Source of the DNA: Elusimicrobiota bacterium
GTDB taxonomy: Bacteria > Elusimicrobiota > Elusimicrobia > Elusimicrobiales > Elusimicrobiaceae
Assembly (NCBI GenBank): GCA_023393825.1
Contig: JAEXBW010000130.1
Location: 1 to 17,358, forward strand
Direction of reading: 5' to 3'
Length of the DNA stretch: 17,358 nucleotides
Below, one piece after another: positions 7,954 to 15,352 of the stretch. The notes beneath the pieces are model-generated. The model was not told where the DNA came from. It did no database searches and saw only the letters and a list, made by a program, of their open reading frames with translations. A program made the translations under genes and the position numbers. Each line of letters opens with the position of its first letter. Within the stretch, counting starts at the first letter, position 1.

Positions 7954-9075
7954 ATGATAAGAAAAATTGGTGTCCGTTGGTTTTTATGGTTTTCTTTGGT
8001 AGCTGGATACGCTATAATACTTGGCGCGCTGCTTTATTTTAACCTGTTTAAGCACGTTTTTGATATAAATCTGCAAAACCAGATTATTGATACCGTCGTC
8101 AGGAACGCAAGCGTTTTGGCGGACGGATTGATAAAAAAGCCCGGTTATCTTTCCATGGCGGAAAACGATATTATTACCTCTTGGACAAGACAGGATAACA
8201 GGATAACCAATGTTGTCTACTTTAACGGTAACGGCACCGTAAGGTGGCATAAAGACGTAAATATGGTCGGCAGAACTTTGCAGGACTACGGCCGCAACGG
8301 CTTTTTGGAAACCGACGCTGTGGTGGAGGCCTTTAAGTCCGGCCGCCCGCGCGTTATCCTTAAAAACGAAGGCCTTACCTACGAAATCGCCATTCCGCTT
8401 AAAGTTAAGGACGAAAAAGTGGCAGGCGTTATCAGCCTTGACGTATCAAGAGAACAGGTTAAGAAAGAAATTAACAGCGCCTTATTCTCTTATTTGGCAG
8501 GCTCCATAGCCATACTCGCTTTAATGGGTTTTGTGCTTTATCTGTTTGTTATCAAAAACGTTACAAACCCTATAGTTTATCTTACCGACAGCATAGACAA
8601 TATATCTACAAAAAGCTTCCAGTTGGACTTTATGGAACGTGGCGACGAAGTTGGTGCGCTTGCTAAATCCATAGAAGGCTTTTTGAGTAAGGTAAAAAAA
8701 GAGCTGGAAGAAAGAGAGCAGCTTGATAAAAACAGACATCATTACGAGCAGGAATGGTGGTCTTCGGTACTGGCTATTACCATACCTAAGGGCAGCCGCG
8801 CTATTGTTGTGGACGAAAACAACAATGTAATGCACGCTAATTTTGAATTAACGATAAAGAAAGACGGCCCCATCCATTTGCTTGATATCTTCGGCGGGAC
8901 GCAAAAAGATATTGTTCATATCGTCGGTCAGGCGATGGATAACCCAGGCAAAATATTCCGCGCAAGGACGGAGAGCAACGGCAGAGGTTTTGGTATAAAA
9001 ACCTTGCAGCTTGCGTCTAAGGGCGGCATAGTGCGCACGGTAATAGTGCTTGAACCTTTGTCATCAAAGGAATAA
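7954..9075 (+). CDS. Membrane sensor with Cache-like, HAMP and PAS-like domains, no output domain
   Basis: The 373-residue protein has membrane helices at about 9-29 and 180-200, framing a periplasmic sensor of Cache type (strand-rich, with NVVYFNGNGTVRWHKD at 86-101 and LTYEIAIPLKVKDEKVAGVI at 141-160). A HAMP linker follows (about 201-252, with TNPIVYLTDSIDNIS and the GDEVGALAKSI motif at 230-240). A short coiled coil leads to a C-terminal PAS-like domain (about 271-368, SRAIVVDENNNVMHANFEL at 281-299). There is no kinase, cyclase, EAL, HD-GYP or methyl-accepting domain. It therefore probably passes a signal by protein contact, perhaps to the Tad machine or to the kinases encoded further on. 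The start is supported by a weak AGG at 7944-7946, 15 bases after the TPR gene. Confidence 0.8.
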   Translation: MIRKIGVRWFLWFSLVAGYAIILGALLYFNLFKHVFDINLQNQIIDTVVRNASVLADGLIKKPGYLSMAENDIITSWTRQDNRITNVVYFNGNGTVRWHKDVNMVGRTLQDYGRNGFLETDAVVEAFKSGRPRVILKNEGLTYEIAIPLKVKDEKVAGVISLDVSREQVKKEINSALFSYLAGSIAILALMGFVLYLFVIKNVTNPIVYLTDSIDNISTKSFQLDFMERGDEVGALAKSIEGFLSKVKKELEEREQLDKNRHHYEQEWWSSVLAITIPKGSRAIVVDENNNVMHANFELTIKKDGPIHLLDIFGGTQKDIVHIVGQAMDNPGKIFRARTESNGRGFGIKTLQLASKGGIVRTVIVLEPLSSKE

Positions 9076-9101
9076 ATACGATTTATAAAGGAGATAAGTG
9101 T

Positions 9102-9404
9102 ATGAAACTCGAAATTAAAAATATCAGTCTCAGTTCGGTAATCTTTTCCGTATATCCGTTGATAGTATTTGCCATCAGCTTACTTAACGCAGTTTTTGCG
9201 GCGGAGGCGATAGGGGAATATGGTATAATGGAAAGAGTAATGCAGGTGATTTTGTGGTCACTTGCAGAAACTATGGTCCTTCTTGTTACAACCTTGGTTG
9301 TTGCGTTTGTTTATAATCTTTTATGTTCCTTCGGCGTAAAGGGTTTAAGATTTGAAATTGAAGAAGTAGAAGATAATAAACAGCAGCAAGAAGAAGCCAA
9401 ATAA
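9102..9404 (+). CDS. Small two-helix membrane protein (DUF3566-like)
   Basis: A 100-residue protein with two hydrophobic helices (about 10-34 and 46-74) and a Glu/Gln-rich charged tail (about 84-100). The end of the second helix, VVAFVYNLLCSFGVKGLRFE, and the opening 'basic start, then LSSVIFSVYP' resemble the transmembrane DUF3566 family, whose members finish in a YN-L...GG-type segment. The match is from memory of the pattern and is not certain. The function of that family is not established. AAGGAG at 9088-9093, 8 bases before ATG, supports the start. It lies 26 bases after the sensor gene and 20 before the thioredoxin-fold gene, so it probably shares their transcript. Nothing in the sequence ties it directly to pilus function. 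Confidence 0.7.
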   Translation: MKLEIKNISLSSVIFSVYPLIVFAISLLNAVFAAEAIGEYGIMERVMQVILWSLAETMVLLVTTLVVAFVYNLLCSFGVKGLRFEIEEVEDNKQQQEEAK

Positions 9405-9424
9405 TAATTTAGTTAGGAGGATGG

Positions 9425-10372
9425 ATGAAAAACGTAAAGTTACTTGCAATAGTATTTTCTTTCGTAATGCTTGCATCAGCAGGTTTTGCGCAGGCCCAGA
9501 AAGCAGCCGTCAAGGGGAAGCCTGTTCCGGCGGTTGTTATCATTTTGCCGGGGGACGATAACGGCGGAGTTGATACGGGTCTTAATTCCGGTTTAGAAAA
9601 CTTTATCGGCGCTCCGTTAGACGTTAAGACAGTAAACAGAGAAGACGCTCTTAAAGATCCTAAATATAAAGGCCTTAATCTTGATTATATGCCTTTATAT
9701 TTAATCAAAAAGACGCCCGAAGTCGCCAAAAAGTTTGAAGAACCCATTAAAAACGGTTACCTTAAAGCCAATGATGACTTTGTTATCTTTGAAAAGCAAA
9801 CAAGATACGGCGTTCACGTCGGCAAACCGGCTAAACCGAACCTTTTGGAAGTATTTGTAATGTCCCAATGCCCTTACGGCGTAATGGCTGAAGGCAGAAT
9901 TATAGATGCCCAGAAGCTCGGCAAAATCCCTTCAAACATTAAAGTTAACGTAAGGTATATTGTCAGCCCGGGTTCTAACGGCCAGGAATTCTCCAGCTTG
10001 CACGGTGCAGGCGAATGGGAAGAAAACGTAAGACAGCTTATCATCAAAGATAAGTATCCTACGAAATACTGGAAATATCTTGAACTCAGAAACAAAAATT
10101 ATCAGTCCAGCCTTTGGGACCAAGCCGCTGAAGAAGCAGGCCTTAACCCCAACATTTTCAGAAAATACTGGAAACACGGCCTTGAACTGTTAAAACAAGA
10201 TATGGAATACGGCCAGCAATTTGGCGTAAGCGCTTCCCCCACAATCATTTGGGAAGGCAGAGTTGTAACTGACTTAAACGGTTTAGGCAATATTAAAGGC
10301 TTAGAAGGCTTAGCCCAGACCAACTTTGGCGGACAGCCGGGCGGTCAGCCTGCTCCTGCCGGTCAGTGCTAA
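9425..10372 (+). CDS. Exported thioredoxin-fold (DsbA-like) protein with CPYG motif
   Basis: The 315-residue protein has a signal peptide (about 1-24, cut near FAQA|QK), an N-terminal region of unclear fold (25-135) and a DsbA-like thioredoxin-fold domain (about 138-300). The active-site-like motif is SQC149-PYG, where a two-cysteine enzyme would have CPYC. The cis-proline loop is SASPT (269-273), and a helical insert lies between them with SLHGAGEWEENVRQL (191-205). The only other cysteine is the last residue, C315, at the end of a Gly/Pro/Gln-rich tail. It may work as a periplasmic thiol oxidoreductase, using C315 as resolving cysteine, or as a one-cysteine isomerase. Start context: AGGAG at 9416-9420, only 4 bases from ATG. 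Fold call is confident, activity is inferred. Confidence 0.78.
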   Translation: MKNVKLLAIVFSFVMLASAGFAQAQKAAVKGKPVPAVVIILPGDDNGGVDTGLNSGLENFIGAPLDVKTVNREDALKDPKYKGLNLDYMPLYLIKKTPEVAKKFEEPIKNGYLKANDDFVIFEKQTRYGVHVGKPAKPNLLEVFVMSQCPYGVMAEGRIIDAQKLGKIPSNIKVNVRYIVSPGSNGQEFSSLHGAGEWEENVRQLIIKDKYPTKYWKYLELRNKNYQSSLWDQAAEEAGLNPNIFRKYWKHGLELLKQDMEYGQQFGVSASPTIIWEGRVVTDLNGLGNIKGLEGLAQTNFGGQPGGQPAPAGQC

Positions 10373-10378
10373 AAAATA

Positions 10379-10407
10379 TTTAAAAAGCAGTTTAGTTGGG
10401 GCATAAT
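10379..10407 (+). promoter_or_regulatory. Candidate sigma70 promoter for the kinase operon
   Basis: TTTAAA (10379-10384), a 17-base spacer and CATAAT (10402-10407) give 4/6 and 5/6 matches to consensus. The -10 lies in the left arm of the adjacent terminator, so a transcript starting near 10413 would omit that arm and would not form the hairpin. AT-rich sequence makes chance matches likely, so this is only a candidate. Confidence 0.35.
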
Positions 10408-10430
10408 ACATATAGTTTTATGCCCCAATT
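10396..10430 (+). terminator. Intrinsic terminator after the thioredoxin-fold gene
   Basis: A perfect 11-base inverted repeat (TTGGGGCATAA at 10396-10406, TTATGCCCCAA at 10418-10428) has an 11-base loop and is followed by TTTAATTTTAAA. The stem has a GC-rich core and a T-rich 3' side, as in a Rho-independent terminator. It lies 24 bases past the stop codon and separates the secretion genes from the kinase genes. The A-run on the left side (10371-10385) could let it work in both directions. Confidence 0.85.
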
Positions 10431-10454
10431 TAATTTTAAAGAGTAAAAGCAAAA

Positions 10455-12302
10455 ATGAAGAAAGGTCATCTCACTTACACCGTATTTTTTACCATTATGG
10501 CGGCTTCCCTGCTGCCTTTGTTCGTTTTCGGCTTTTACATCACTTCTGTAAATAAATCTCTTCTTAAAAACGAATTTAACGAAAAGCTTAAGTATTATAA
10601 TGCCCGCCTTTCAAACGATGTCAGTGTTTTTATAGCAAAAAATCAGGTATTGGCAGATACTTTCCTTACCGTGCATTCTTTGCACGACGCGGCGGCAATT
10701 ACTTCCGCCCATCAGGATATTAATCAATTTCTCAATGCTTCCAAAGGCATAACAAGTATGGCTTTTTTGGATTCCAACGGGTTTGAAACTGCCGCATTCG
10801 GCCCGCGCCCCAAGATGGACTATTCCGATAATCTGCCGCTTATTATTACAACGTCGATAGAAAACAGACAGTTATTTATAGGCACGATAAAAAAGAACCC
10901 TATCAGAAAAACGCTCGCGCTCACCCTTGCCTTTCCCGCTAAAGAGGGGCTTATATCGTCTGAAAAGGGCGCCCTTGTAGCAGAATTTAATATGAAGCCG
11001 CTTGAGGCGGATTTAAACGAAGATTTGGAAGAGGAATACCTCGCGCTTATTTTTACAAAGAGCGGTTTTTTAATTTACTCGTCGGATAAAGGTCTTTCAA
11101 CCACTTTAACAAACCCTTATAAAGATAAAATATCCGCGCTCGCCGCGCAAAGCAAAGACGGCGAAAGTATACAAATAACAGATAAAAAACACAGCGGTGT
11201 TTTAACCGTTAATCCCGTTACGGGTTGGATTATATATACAGAGCAGCCCTCGTCTATGATAGAGGGCGTTATATGGTCTTCCGCAAAGTCGTCTTTCAAA
11301 TCAATTTTGGCTGTGTTCGGCGCAATATTTTTGTTCGCGCTGCTTTCAAGTTTTTATATCGCAGGGCTTATTATTCGCCCAATAAAATCTATGACGCAGG
11401 CCGTAAAAATGGTTGAGGAAGGCAGGATAAACGAGCTTCCCTCTATGAGTATTCCCGACAATGAACTGGGTGTTTTGGTTATCTCTTTCGGCCGTATGCT
11501 GGATTCTATTAAACTTAAATTTGACTCCCTCGCGCAGGACCAGCACGACTTGGAAGAACTTAATCAGTCGCTTGAAATCCGCGTCGGTAGCCGCACAAAA
11601 GAACTTAGAACGGCTTTAAACGAACTTATTAAAAAAGAAAGACTGGCGGCTATCGGGCAGATGGCTTCTATCGTCAGCCACGAAATCAAAAACCCGCTTG
11701 CCGTTATGGCAAATTCAATTTATCTAATCAAAGCCAGAATGGGGGAAAATGCCGACCCCAGAGTATTAAAAAACATTTCCGTTATAGAGCAGGAAATTAA
11801 ACAAGCCAACGGCATTATAGAAGAAATTTTAGGCTACGCAAGAAGCAGAGAACAAATTTTTACCGTCATAGACTTAAGCCTTTATATGAGGGAAATTTTA
11901 TCCTCCTTCCCTATGCCGCAAAATGTGCAGGTTTCTTGCGAATTTTATCCCCAGCCCCTGCCCGTTCGCATAGATACGGAAGAAATGAAACAGGCTTTAA
12001 GAAACGTAATTAATAATTCAATAGAAGTTATGCCCGAAGGCGGACAGCTTATAATTAAAACGAAGTTTGAACACGAAAAAGCCTTGTTGAGCATAAGGGA
12101 TACAGGCCCCGGCATACCTAAAGATATACAGGAAAAGATTTTCTCTCCCTTCTTTACCACCAAAGCCCGCGGAACAGGTTTGGGCTTGGCTGTGGTAAAA
12201 AAAGTAGCGGCAAGAAATAATGCGGAAATTTTACTTCAGAGCGAGGAAGGAAAAGGCACGCAAACCACAATGATATTTAATTTATTTAAAGAGGCAGCAT
12301 GA
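10455..12302 (+). CDS. Membrane sensor histidine kinase (Cache-like, HAMP, HisKA, HATPase_c)
   Basis: The 615-residue kinase has membrane helices at about 9-30 and 283-306 framing a large periplasmic sensor (31-280) with two PAS/Cache-like halves (around 100-180 and 195-262). It continues with HAMP (about 304-357, with the DNELGVL motif), a coiled coil (358-395), HisKA with SHEIKNPL (H409 the predicted phosphorylation site) and HATPase_c. Catalytic boxes are intact: N box RNVINNS (516-522), G1 DTGPGIP (549-555), F box FSPFFTTK (563-570), G2 GTGLGL (573-578). It should autophosphorylate and pass phosphate to a receiver; the next gene overlaps it by 4 bases (ATGA at 12299) and begins with one. 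AAAGAG at 10438-10443 is a modest ribosome binding site. The stimulus is unknown. Confidence 0.92.
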   Translation: MKKGHLTYTVFFTIMAASLLPLFVFGFYITSVNKSLLKNEFNEKLKYYNARLSNDVSVFIAKNQVLADTFLTVHSLHDAAAITSAHQDINQFLNASKGITSMAFLDSNGFETAAFGPRPKMDYSDNLPLIITTSIENRQLFIGTIKKNPIRKTLALTLAFPAKEGLISSEKGALVAEFNMKPLEADLNEDLEEEYLALIFTKSGFLIYSSDKGLSTTLTNPYKDKISALAAQSKDGESIQITDKKHSGVLTVNPVTGWIIYTEQPSSMIEGVIWSSAKSSFKSILAVFGAIFLFALLSSFYIAGLIIRPIKSMTQAVKMVEEGRINELPSMSIPDNELGVLVISFGRMLDSIKLKFDSLAQDQHDLEELNQSLEIRVGSRTKELRTALNELIKKERLAAIGQMASIVSHEIKNPLAVMANSIYLIKARMGENADPRVLKNISVIEQEIKQANGIIEEILGYARSREQIFTVIDLSLYMREILSSFPMPQNVQVSCEFYPQPLPVRIDTEEMKQALRNVINNSIEVMPEGGQLIIKTKFEHEKALLSIRDTGPGIPKDIQEKIFSPFFTTKARGTGLGLAVVKKVAARNNAEILLQSEEGKGTQTTMIFNLFKEAA

Positions 12303-13432
12303 CCAACAGCGAGAAGAATGAAGTTGTAAAAATACTTGTCGTAGACGACGACAATAACCTGCGCGAAACTTTAAGCGAACTGCTGGAGATAGAAGGCTAC
12401 GATGTCTATCAGGCGGGCAGTGCTAAAGAGTGTATGAATTTGGTTACCAATGATTTTTTTAACGTTATTCTTATGGACTATAACCTTGTAGACGGCACAG
12501 GCTTGGACGTTGTGCAGCAAATCCGCAGGTTTAATACCGAGTCGCAAATAATTATGATAACGGCGCACGCGTCTTTAAACGCGGTGGTAAAAGCCATACA
12601 AGAATCCGTGTACGATTTTTTAATAAAGCCCGTTGATTTTGATTATTTAAAACGCACAATAAAAATGGCTTTGGAAAAGTTTTATTTGGAACGCAGCAAC
12701 AGGGAACTTTTAAAACAGTTAAAAGAAAGCAACGAGAACCTTAGCAATCTTAATAATATGAAGACTAAGTTTTTCTCTATTGTTTCGCACGATTTATCAA
12801 ATTCTATGATGGCTGTTAAAATGAGTTATGATATGTTCAAAAAAACCATAGCTCAGCCCGACGATAACCAAAAGAAAAAAATGCAGTTTATGGACGACAG
12901 CATCGGGCAAATATTCCTGCTGGTTAAAGACCTTGTGGATTGGGCCGCCGTGGAAAAAGGCAAACTGAGATTAGAAAAAAATAAATTTGAACTTACCTCC
13001 TCAATAAAGGACGCGTATGAAATATTTAAAGAAAAAGCAAAACTTAAAGATATTTATATGACCTTTGAGGGGGATCAGGAAATACCCGTATACGGAGATG
13101 TTAAAAGGATAAGGCAGGTAATCTCTAATATAGCGGAAAATGCGATAAGGCATACTCCGCAAAACGGAAAAATAGTAATATCCGTGATGAAAATTGATGA
13201 GAAAAATGCTAAAGTGTCTGTTAGGGATTCCGGAGATGGGATTGAGCCGTCGGAGACGCAGGAGCTTTTTAAAAGCTTCTATCAAAAAGGCCACGGCGGA
13301 CGTCTTGGTTTGGGCCTTTCAATAGCCCAGGACATTGTGCTAAACCACGACGGTAAAATATGGGCGGAAAGCGAAGGTATCGGCAGGGGAGCGGTGTTCA
13401 ATTTTACTTTGCCTGTATTCAACCAAAATTAG
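12299..13432 (+). CDS. Receiver-histidine kinase hybrid
   Basis: This 377-residue soluble protein has an N-terminal receiver (about 10-125: acidic pocket D16-D17-D18, phosphoacceptor D60, T88 and K110), a coiled-coil linker (126-155), a HisKA domain with SHDLSN (H164) and a HATPase_c domain (N box N277-IAEN281, G1 DSGDGI at 310-315, G2 GLGL at 337-340). The HisKA motif has Asn where Pro is usual after SHDL-x, a small departure that leaves the His intact. The REC-first layout suggests a relay: it is phosphorylated by the upstream kinase on D60, which adjusts its own kinase activity towards another receiver, most simply the NarL-type regulator encoded next. No membrane segment is present. Overlap with the upstream kinase argues for co-translation. 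Confidence 0.9.
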   Translation: MTNSEKNEVVKILVVDDDNNLRETLSELLEIEGYDVYQAGSAKECMNLVTNDFFNVILMDYNLVDGTGLDVVQQIRRFNTESQIIMITAHASLNAVVKAIQESVYDFLIKPVDFDYLKRTIKMALEKFYLERSNRELLKQLKESNENLSNLNNMKTKFFSIVSHDLSNSMMAVKMSYDMFKKTIAQPDDNQKKKMQFMDDSIGQIFLLVKDLVDWAAVEKGKLRLEKNKFELTSSIKDAYEIFKEKAKLKDIYMTFEGDQEIPVYGDVKRIRQVISNIAENAIRHTPQNGKIVISVMKIDEKNAKVSVRDSGDGIEPSETQELFKSFYQKGHGGRLGLGLSIAQDIVLNHDGKIWAESEGIGRGAVFNFTLPVFNQN

Positions 13433-13443
13433 GAGAGCAAACT

Positions 13444-14109
13444 ATGCCTGTTAAGAAAAAAATTGTCAGAGTGCTTATTGCAGACGACCAAACCCTTTTT
13501 AGGGAAGGTATTAAAGATGTTCTTACCGGGGAAAAGTGGATAGAAGTCGTAGGTGAAGCTGCCGACGGAGAAGAAGCCGTCGCTCTTACCAAAAAACTTA
13601 AACCCGAAGTCGTCCTTATGGATATTAAACTGCCCAAACTTGACGGTATTTCCGCCACAAGGCAGATAAAAAAATCCGTGCCTGAAGTTAATGTTTTGAT
13701 GCTTTCCAGTTTTGAAGACGAAGCGCATGTTATGGAAGCTATTCAGGCAGGCGCAAACGGTTATCTTTCCAAGATGCTTCCCGCCGCGGAACTTGTAAAT
13801 TCTATCAGAACATTTACGTCCGAGGGCCTTATGATTCCCCAGCAGCTTATGGGTAAACTTTTGCAGGGCCTCAGAAAAATGGGCGAAGGCAATGTTCCCA
13901 GCCAAGCCGCTTTAACCAAAACGGAAATAAGAGTTTTGGATTTGCTCGGCCGCGGTATGAGCAATAAAGAACTTGCGCTTGAACTAGGCTGCAGCGTTAA
14001 GACGATAAAAAACCATCTTAACAGCGCTTTTCATAAGCTTGACGTTACAAGCAGAACCGAAGCTGTTGTAAAAGCAATTAAGCTTGGTATTATTTCCTCA
14101 GACAGGTAA
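13444..14109 (+). CDS. NarL/FixJ-family response regulator
   Basis: The 221-residue regulator has a receiver domain (about 8-122: D14-D15, phosphoacceptor D60 in VLMDIKLP, S88, K110) and a LuxR/GerE-type helix-turn-helix (about 155-217, with LTKTEIRVLDLLGRGMSNKE then CSVKTIKNHLNSAFHKL). It is expected to bind DNA when phosphorylated and switch on target genes. The frame is open further upstream (to 13360), but the ATG at 13444 is chosen because AGGAGA lies at 13431-13436, the earlier region overlaps the previous gene in another frame, and family proteins start just before the first receiver strand. The pilin gene starts 3 bases after its stop, so regulator and pilin are probably on one transcript. 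Likely targets are the Tad genes (inference). Confidence 0.92.
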   Translation: MPVKKKIVRVLIADDQTLFREGIKDVLTGEKWIEVVGEAADGEEAVALTKKLKPEVVLMDIKLPKLDGISATRQIKKSVPEVNVLMLSSFEDEAHVMEAIQAGANGYLSKMLPAAELVNSIRTFTSEGLMIPQQLMGKLLQGLRKMGEGNVPSQAALTKTEIRVLDLLGRGMSNKELALELGCSVKTIKNHLNSAFHKLDVTSRTEAVVKAIKLGIISSDR

Positions 14110-14112
14110 ACT

Positions 14113-14277
14113 ATGCGCGAAGCCGTAAGAATAATAAAGTCCAAAAAAGGTCAGCAAACGGTAGAATTTTTGCTGATGCTGGGGGCTGTTGTTTCTTTCG
14201 TGCTGGCATTTGTTTTTACCTTTCACAAGCAGCTTGCCGGCGGCTTTTTTACCATCATAGGCAACATTTTAAGTTAA
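14113..14277 (+). CDS. Flp-like pilin or class III prepilin, 54 residues
   Basis: A short frame starting ATG at 14113 and ending TAA at 14275-14277 encodes 54 residues. A basic leader (1-12, ending KSKK) is followed by G13|Q14-Q-T-V-E18 and a single hydrophobic helix (19-37, FLLMLGAVVSFVLAFVFTF), then a short tail HKQLAGGFFTIIGNILS. Cleavage after G13 with Glu at mature position 5 is the class III prepilin pattern used by Flp/TadE-type and archaeal-type pilins. The small size and near-total helix after the site fit a major Flp pilin. It is 3 bases after the NarL-type regulator and 14 before the TadG-like gene. Ribosome binding site is weak (CAGG at 14103-14106), consistent with translational coupling. 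A minor pseudopilin is the main alternative. Confidence 0.78.
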   Translation: MREAVRIIKSKKGQQTVEFLLMLGAVVSFVLAFVFTFHKQLAGGFFTIIGNILS

Positions 14278-14291
14278 GGCGGCAGAGTATT

Positions 14292-15350
14292 ATGGGCAAG
14301 TATTTTAATATAGTGTGTAACAAAAAAGCGCAAATCGTGCTGCCTGCGATTTTACTGATACCCACTGTTTTACTTGTAATATATCTGCTGTTTGAAACCA
14401 CTAAAATATCCAGAGAAAAAATAAGACATCAGTTTGCTTTGGATACTTCCGCCTTTGTGGAACTTACCTCAACATCGCACTATTTAAACGCAACGGCTTA
14501 TGTTAACGGCGCTTTTCCTTTCAGACTTTTCAGGGAAAACTTTGAGGCCACCAAAAAAGACATACAACCCGATACGGATAATGGCGGCAGCGGTGATCCC
14601 ATAAGTATTTTTGACCTTTTCTATCAGGGCGGGGCTTTCCCCGCTATGGGCGAGTATTCTTCAAGCCCTAAAGATACGGATATATCGTGGAAGCTTCACT
14701 TTTACGAAAACGGAAGACCCGGTTGGGATAATGAAAACCCAAAAGCCGACCCGGATAAATTTTATCCTATTACATCGCAGCAGCTTGCAAAAGATTATAA
14801 GGCGGACTGGAACTTGGACTCCGTCAAACTTTATCTGATGATTTACTATTTCCTCAGCCAGATTTACGAAGACCAGCGTAAAGTTTACGACAGACTTACG
14901 CAAGAAGGGGAGTTTTTTAGAAAGGGCTATTACTTTAACGTCGGCAACTGTAAGCAAAGCGAATGTGGCAGAGAAGGCGCAAAAGAATTTAAAGGTTTTA
15001 CGGCCAAAACAGACCCTATCTATATCAAGAAAATAAGTATCTTTTACAAAGACCCCGGTGACGGCGGCGTAAAAGAAATTAAACTGGATATGGAAAAGGA
15101 TAATCTTTTTGACGGGAAGCTTTTCCAGTTCGCTTATTTAAGCAGAGGGTATAGAGATAAACTTAAAAAACTTTATACAGGTATAGAAATTACACAACCC
15201 TTTGCCCCGCCCTCTAACTATTTTAACGTCGGGCTTGCAAAGTATAAACCGCGCACTCACGTCCGCGTGGCGTTGCAGTGTACCAGAGAAGATAATAACT
15301 GCGTATGGCCCGACCCTACGCCCAAATATCAGGTAAGGTTATTTCCATAA
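14292..15350 (+). CDS. TadG-like membrane-anchored pilus-associated protein
   Basis: The 352-residue protein has a short basic N terminus (N10-K-K-A13), one membrane helix (about 14-36, IVLPAILLIPTVLLVIYLLF) and a long exported region. The helix is followed by ALDTSAFVELTSTSHYLNATAYVNG (49-73), resembling the 'QxAADAAALAGA' helix of TadG/TadE pseudopilins. The KAQIVLP start recalls a prepilin site but lacks the Gly and the Glu at +5, so processing is doubtful. The exported part carries two close cysteine pairs (C220/C225 and C330/C337); C9 is cytoplasmic. No VWA domain, found in many TadG proteins, is evident. It is encoded between a pilin-like and a TadE-like gene, which supports a minor pilin or tip or anchor role. 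Family call is moderate. Confidence 0.72.
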   Translation: MGKYFNIVCNKKAQIVLPAILLIPTVLLVIYLLFETTKISREKIRHQFALDTSAFVELTSTSHYLNATAYVNGAFPFRLFRENFEATKKDIQPDTDNGGSGDPISIFDLFYQGGAFPAMGEYSSSPKDTDISWKLHFYENGRPGWDNENPKADPDKFYPITSQQLAKDYKADWNLDSVKLYLMIYYFLSQIYEDQRKVYDRLTQEGEFFRKGYYFNVGNCKQSECGREGAKEFKGFTAKTDPIYIKKISIFYKDPGDGGVKEIKLDMEKDNLFDGKLFQFAYLSRGYRDKLKKLYTGIEITQPFAPPSNYFNVGLAKYKPRTHVRVALQCTREDNNCVWPDPTPKYQVRLFP

Positions 15351-15352
15351 TT

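Noticed and set aside
13360..13443. Extended start for the NarL-type regulator
   Set aside because: The extra 28 codons overlap the kinase C terminus in another frame and have no homology to receivers. AGGAGA and ATG at 13444 give a better start.
13429..13905. Reverse-strand open frame (158 codons) opposite the response regulator
   Set aside because: The forward frame carries a complete receiver domain; the reverse frame is a shadow with no start signal.
15305..15352. Extended start for the TadE-like protein
   Set aside because: The 16 extra residues overlap the previous gene and would place the prepilin cleavage site 29 residues in. The ATG at 15353 gives a normal short basic leader.
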